Part shown: piece by piece, positions 61,030 to 64,000 of the stretch | How the letters are laid out: each line of letters begins with the position of its first letter | How positions within the stretch are numbered: position 1 is the stretch's first letter | Assembly: GCF_900167455.1 (NCBI RefSeq) | Contig: NZ_FUWJ01000002.1 | Location: 930,305-994,304 of the forward strand | Source of the DNA: Enhydrobacter aerosaccus | Lineage (GTDB): Bacteria > Pseudomonadota > Alphaproteobacteria > Reyranellales > Reyranellaceae | Direction of reading: 5' to 3' | Length of the DNA stretch: 64,000 nucleotides | Made by a program: the position numbers and the translations under genes | Notes under the pieces: model-generated | What the model saw: only the letters and a program-made list of their open reading frames with translations | Databases searched by the model: none | What the model was told of the DNA's origin: nothing

Positions 61030-62700
61030 CTATTCTCCTTTGGCGACACCATCGCGCCGCGGATCGGCGCCTCCTTCCCAGCCATCGCCGACGCGGCGGA
61101 TGGCCGTGAGGCCGCTCTCCAGACGGCTGACTTGTACTTCATGGCCAAGCGCGCGCAAGGCGTCCGCTTGGGCGGTGAGTGCCGGCACGTCCTCCAGGAT
61201 CGTCGGTCCGTTCATGTTCAGGATCCGCGGCAGGCTGACCGCCTCCTGCGGCGCGAGGTTCCAGTCCAGCATGCCGATCAGCGCCTGCAGCGTATCGCCA
61301 ATGATGCGCGATCCGCCGGCCGAGCCCACGGCGGCCACCAGCCGGCGATCCTTGTCGAGCACGAGGGTGGGCGACATCGAGGAGCGTGGCCGCTTGCCCG
61401 GCTGGACCCGATTGGCCACCAGTCGCCCATCGATTTCAGGCTGGGCGGAGAAATCGGTGAGTTCGTTGTTCAGGATGAAGCCACGCACCATCATCTGGGC
61501 GCCGAACGGCGCTTCGATGGTCGTGGTGAAGGAAACGGCATTGCCCCAGCGATCGACGATCGTCATGTGGCTGGTGCCATGCTCGGGATAGCTGGGGTCG
61601 CCCGGCCCGACCTTGCCCATGCTCCGATCGAGCGAGATCAGCTTGCGGCGCTGCGCAATGTAGGCCGGTGCAAGCAGCTTGGCGACGGGCACATCGACGA
61701 AGGCCGGATCGCCGACATAGCGGTCGCGATCGGCAAAGGCCAGCCGGCTCGCCTCGGCGATCAGATGCAGCGACCGCAAGTCGTCCGGCTTATCCTGGGA
61801 GAGCTTGAAAGGCTCCAGCAGCTCCAGGGCCTCGAGCACCGCCAGCCCGCCCGACGAAGGCGGCGGCATGCCGCAAACGATCCAGACGCGATAAGGACCA
61901 CACAGTGCTTCGCGCTTGATTGGATGGTAATCGGCAAGATCTGCGAGCGACAGCGTCCCTGGTCGGACATGCGCGTGCACATGGGCAACGATCTCCTCGG
62001 CGATCGGCCCTTCGTAGAGGGCCTTGGCGCCTTGTGCCGCGATGAGTCGCATCGTGTCGGCAAGTGCCGGATTGACGACCCGGTCGCCGACTTTCTTCGG
62101 CCCACCATCGGCATTGTAGAAGATCGAGCGCGCGGCGGGATCGTTGCGGAAGCCCGTGATGATCTCCAGCCAGGCAGCCAGCCGTGGCGACACCGAATAG
62201 CCTTCCTGGGCAAGCCGGATGGCCGAGGGGAACAGGTCTTTCCAAGCGAGCTTGCCGTGTTCCTTGTGTGCAAGCTCCAGCAATGCGACAGCCCCTGGCA
62301 CCCCCACCGACAGGCCCGACGCGACAGCCTCGCGGAAAGGCAAGGGCTTGAGAGTGCCGCTTGCATCCGCCGCCAGGAAGAGATTGGGCGTGGCGCCTGC
62401 CGGCGCCGCCTCGCGGCCGTCATAGACCGTGATGGCGTGCGAGGTGCCGTCGTAATAGAGCAAGAAGCCACCGCCGCCGATACCGGAGGCTTGTGGTTCG
62501 ACGACGCCCAGCGCCATCTGCACGGCCACGGCCGCATCGACCGCGGAGCCTCCCTTGCGCAGGACCTCCAGTCCAGCCTCGACAGCCAGCGGATGCGCTG
62601 CTGCCACCATCGATCGGGATAGAGTGGCGCGCTGTGCGGCCGCCGAGGCCGCCGTGGCCACCAGGATGAGGAAAGCGAAAAGAAAGCGACGGAGCGTCAT
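61030..62700 (-). CDS. ggt: Gamma-glutamyltransferase
   Basis: 556 residues with a signal peptide (about 1-22, ending ASAAAQ), so it is periplasmic. The autoprocessing nucleophile is T376 in EHGTSHMTIVD, matching T391 of E. coli GGT. Other marks are GIGGGGFLLYYDG, GREAAPAGA, GAPFGAQMMV-like APFGAQMMVRGFILNNELTDFS and SMSPTLVLD. It hydrolyses or transfers the gamma-glutamyl group of glutathione. The start overlaps the trans-aconitate methyltransferase stop by four bases. Confidence 0.94.
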   Translation of the reverse strand: MTLRRFLFAFLILVATAASAAAQRATLSRSMVAAAHPLAVEAGLEVLRKGGSAVDAAVAVQMALGVVEPQASGIGGGGFLLYYDGTSHAITVYDGREAAPAGATPNLFLAADASGTLKPLPFREAVASGLSVGVPGAVALLELAHKEHGKLAWKDLFPSAIRLAQEGYSVSPRLAAWLEIITGFRNDPAARSIFYNADGGPKKVGDRVVNPALADTMRLIAAQGAKALYEGPIAEEIVAHVHAHVRPGTLSLADLADYHPIKREALCGPYRVWIVCGMPPPSSGGLAVLEALELLEPFKLSQDKPDDLRSLHLIAEASRLAFADRDRYVGDPAFVDVPVAKLLAPAYIAQRRKLISLDRSMGKVGPGDPSYPEHGTSHMTIVDRWGNAVSFTTTIEAPFGAQMMVRGFILNNELTDFSAQPEIDGRLVANRVQPGKRPRSSMSPTLVLDKDRRLVAAVGSAGGSRIIGDTLQALIGMLDWNLAPQEAVSLPRILNMNGPTILEDVPALTAQADALRALGHEVQVSRLESGLTAIRRVGDGWEGGADPRRDGVAKGE

Positions 62701-63500
62701 GTGCGGCGCGCGACAATGAACAGACGACGGAACGGGAACAGCGTGATGCCGTCCGGTCTCGTGGGATAGGCCTCGGCCGTCATGCGGGCGTAGGTGTCAT
62801 AGAATGCACCGCGCTCCGTCTCGTCCAAGGCTTCGAGAAAGGGCCGCAATCCAGTCGAAGCGGTGTATTGCGCGACAGGATCCTTGCCGGTCAGCACCTG
62901 CTGGTAGATCGTCTCCCACACCTCGAGCTCGGACGACAGCGGTTTCAGCACATCGTAATAGCGCGCCGGATCCTCGACGCGGGCGATGCCGCCGATGCCG
63001 GCGAGCTTGTCGCGCCAAGGGCCCGCCTCTGCGGCCTTGCGCATCAGCGCATGCGACGGCGCCTCGTGATTGCGCGGCATCTGGATGGCCAGCTGCCCAC
63101 CCGACGGCAGCAGCTTCATCAGGTGAGGAAACATGTCGATATGTCCCGGCAGCCACTGATACGCGGCATTGCTGTAGAGGATCAATGGCGGGATTTCGGG
63201 CCTGAAATGCGCAAGGTCTCCCTTCGCAAAGGACAGGCGTTCACTCGCGGTTTGGGCGCGCGCCTTGTCCAACATCTGCTCGGAGGAATCGATCCCGATG
63301 ACTCTTGCCTGCGGGAAACGCTCGGCGAGGATGCGCGAGATGTTGCCGGCTCCGCAGCCGAGATCATAGATCGCATGCCCTGACCGCGACCCGTTGGCGG
63401 GATCGAGCCGGGCCATCAGATCGAGCGCCGGCCGGGTACGAGCATCGGCGAACTTCAGATAGAGGTTCGCGTCCCAAACCGTCGAGGCGGGACGATCCAT
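62697..63500 (-). CDS. tam: Trans-aconitate 2-methyltransferase-like SAM methyltransferase
   Basis: 267 residues. The SAM motif is YDLGCGAGNIS (44-54), then GIDSSEQML, a post-I acidic site near FAKGDLAHFRP and SNAAYQWLPGH. The closing VLTGKDPVAQYTASTGLRPFLEAL block is typical of Tam, which esterifies trans-aconitate formed by citrate-cycle side chemistry. It begins one base after the CMD gene stop and overlaps ggt by four bases, within the minus-strand string. Confidence 0.9.
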   Translation of the reverse strand: MDRPASTVWDANLYLKFADARTRPALDLMARLDPANGSRSGHAIYDLGCGAGNISRILAERFPQARVIGIDSSEQMLDKARAQTASERLSFAKGDLAHFRPEIPPLILYSNAAYQWLPGHIDMFPHLMKLLPSGGQLAIQMPRNHEAPSHALMRKAAEAGPWRDKLAGIGGIARVEDPARYYDVLKPLSSELEVWETIYQQVLTGKDPVAQYTASTGLRPFLEALDETERGAFYDTYARMTAEAYPTRPDGITLFPFRRLFIVARRT

Positions 63501-63501
63501 G

Positions 63502-63900
63502 TTATTTCTCCTCGAAGGCCGGATCGACCGGCACGCGATAGGCCATGGTGATCTTGTTGCCCTTCTGGGCCGCCAACACGACGGCCATGAATTCCTCGAA
63601 CATCTCCTCCGTCATTCCCTTGCGCCGCGCCATGGCGCCGTGCGAGGCAATGCAATACTCGCACTGATTGGTGATGCTCACCGCGAGATAAATTAACTCC
63701 TTGGTGAGCGGATCGAGCTTGCCGGGAGCGAAAGCGGCCTTCATCTCCGCGGCGAAGCGCTCCATCACGTCGGGATGACGGGCCAGTCCCTTCCAGACAT
63801 TGTTGATGTCGGCGGGATCGATACCCCGCGCCTGAGCGATACCGTCGACCACGGCCTTGGCGCGTGGACTCATGTCCTTGTACTCGATCAGCTTCGGCAT
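63502..63900 (-). CDS. Carboxymuconolactone decarboxylase-family (AhpD-like) protein
   Basis: 132 residues from the ATG at 63900 with GGAGC six bases upstream. The redox motif C80-E-Y-C83-x3-H87 matches AhpD-type proteins, which use this CxxC to reduce peroxidase partners or act as alkylhydroperoxidases. True carboxymuconolactone decarboxylases lack it. It is the first gene of the minus-strand string. The terminator of the preceding gene ends only 17 bases upstream, leaving little room for a separate promoter. Confidence 0.87.
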   Translation of the reverse strand: MPKLIEYKDMSPRAKAVVDGIAQARGIDPADINNVWKGLARHPDVMERFAAEMKAAFAPGKLDPLTKELIYLAVSITNQCEYCIASHGAMARRKGMTEEMFEEFMAVVLAAQKGNKITMAYRVPVDPAFEEK

Positions 63901-63910
63901 GGGATGCTCC

Positions 63911-63942
63911 AAACAAATGGGCCGGCTCACCGGCCGGCCCAT
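63911..63942 (-). terminator. Minus-strand intrinsic terminator after the acetoacetyl-CoA reductase
   Basis: A 10-bp perfect stem (63917-63926 with 63933-63942) around a 6-base loop. Read on the minus strand it runs into TTTGTTT (complement of 63910-63916). It ends 25 bases after the stop of the gene cut by the window edge. Confidence 0.75.
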
Positions 63943-63966
63943 CTTATCCGCGCAAACCCGGAAGCG

Positions 63967-64000
63967 TCAGTACATGTGCTGGCCGCCATTGATGGAGAGG
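63967..64000 (-). CDS. Acetoacetyl-CoA reductase/SDR (only the last ten codons in window)
   Basis: The minus strand reads LSINGGQHMY then TGA at 63969-63967; the rest is past the window edge. The INGGQ-M-Y end is the usual C-terminus of PhbB-type acetoacetyl-CoA reductases used for polyhydroxybutyrate. With ten residues this is suggestive only; other FabG-like SDRs could end similarly. Confidence 0.6.
   Translation of the reverse strand, partial: LSINGGQHMY

Noticed and set aside
60000..61148. Upstream ATG start for the RlmI-like gene at 61148
   Set aside because: It would run about 120 bases into ggt; the GTG at 61028 has a clear AAAGGAG.
1..64000. CRISPR array, prophage or insertion sequence
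   Set aside because: No regularly spaced repeats, transposase, integrase or phage structural genes were found on reading.

Overview
The window is GC-rich chromosomal DNA with short intergenic gaps and GTG/TTG starts among the ATGs. It looks like an alphaproteobacterium. Supporting signs are a fused indolepyruvate:ferredoxin oxidoreductase, a SorAB-type sulfite dehydrogenase, an FNR/FixK-type box, a TamA-TamB pair and a likely acetoacetyl-CoA reductase end at the right edge. A Reyranella-like member of Rhodospirillales/Hyphomicrobiales is my guess from protein flavour only. I see no prophage, insertion sequence, CRISPR array or compositional island. About 61 protein genes and one tRNA are annotated; two genes are cut by the window edges.

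Layout. 1-4505: 3' part of a MoxR-associated membrane cluster (DUF4159 protein, then a vWA/amidotransferase-like protein). 4606-8980: small-molecule oxidation genes (LigB-like dioxygenase, pirin, SDR, HCCA isomerase), a secreted unknown and an OmpA-domain protein. 9011-12462 (minus): SxtJ-like membrane protein, a 50-residue DUF5989-like protein, a TobZ/NodU-type carbamoyltransferase and a quinone oxidoreductase, in transcription order. 12543-18676: TetR, HAD, RecX, ArsC, a membrane/[2Fe-2S]/class III cyclase fusion, a TPR protein, LysE and Usp. 18838-27960: the fused IOR, YqgE/AlgH, a peroxiredoxin, a Tat-exported unknown behind an FNR-like box, an AroE-like paralogue, two SDRs (one lacking catalytic residues) and AlkB.

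27979-37089 is rich in regulator/target pairs with visible operators: MarR/EamA, ArsR/SRPBCC and LysR/MFS/serine hydrolase. It also holds a dehalogenase-like HAD, a GyrI-like protein, a VOC protein, tRNA-Arg(ACG) and a second EamA exporter. 37138-40911: SorAB sulfite dehydrogenase, GNAT and an LLM flavin monooxygenase. 41075-45009: a two-gene phosphorelay (dCache-HK-REC-Hpt kinase, then a receiver-AAA+-Fis regulator without the GAFTGA loop). 45315-48728 (minus): a secreted unknown, a DUF1989 protein, an amidase and a 60-residue protein coupled to it. 48818-52618: a Kef-type antiporter with a Usp tail, an NHL propeller and a GST.

52626-63900 (minus) is a tight seven-gene string: CMD protein, trans-aconitate methyltransferase-like protein, gamma-glutamyltransferase, RlmI-like methyltransferase, S58 peptidase, TamA and TamB. 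Most of its junctions are overlaps or 1-2 nt gaps. The window ends in the last codons of a probable acetoacetyl-CoA reductase.

The items most worth follow-up are the carbamoyltransferase/SxtJ/DUF5989 module, the redox-type cyclase fusion, the GAFTGA-less phosphorelay, the FNR-boxed Tat protein, the ArsR gene with a predicted leaderless transcript, and the structured leader ahead of the DUF1989 gene. All functions are inferred from sequence reading; no database search was run.
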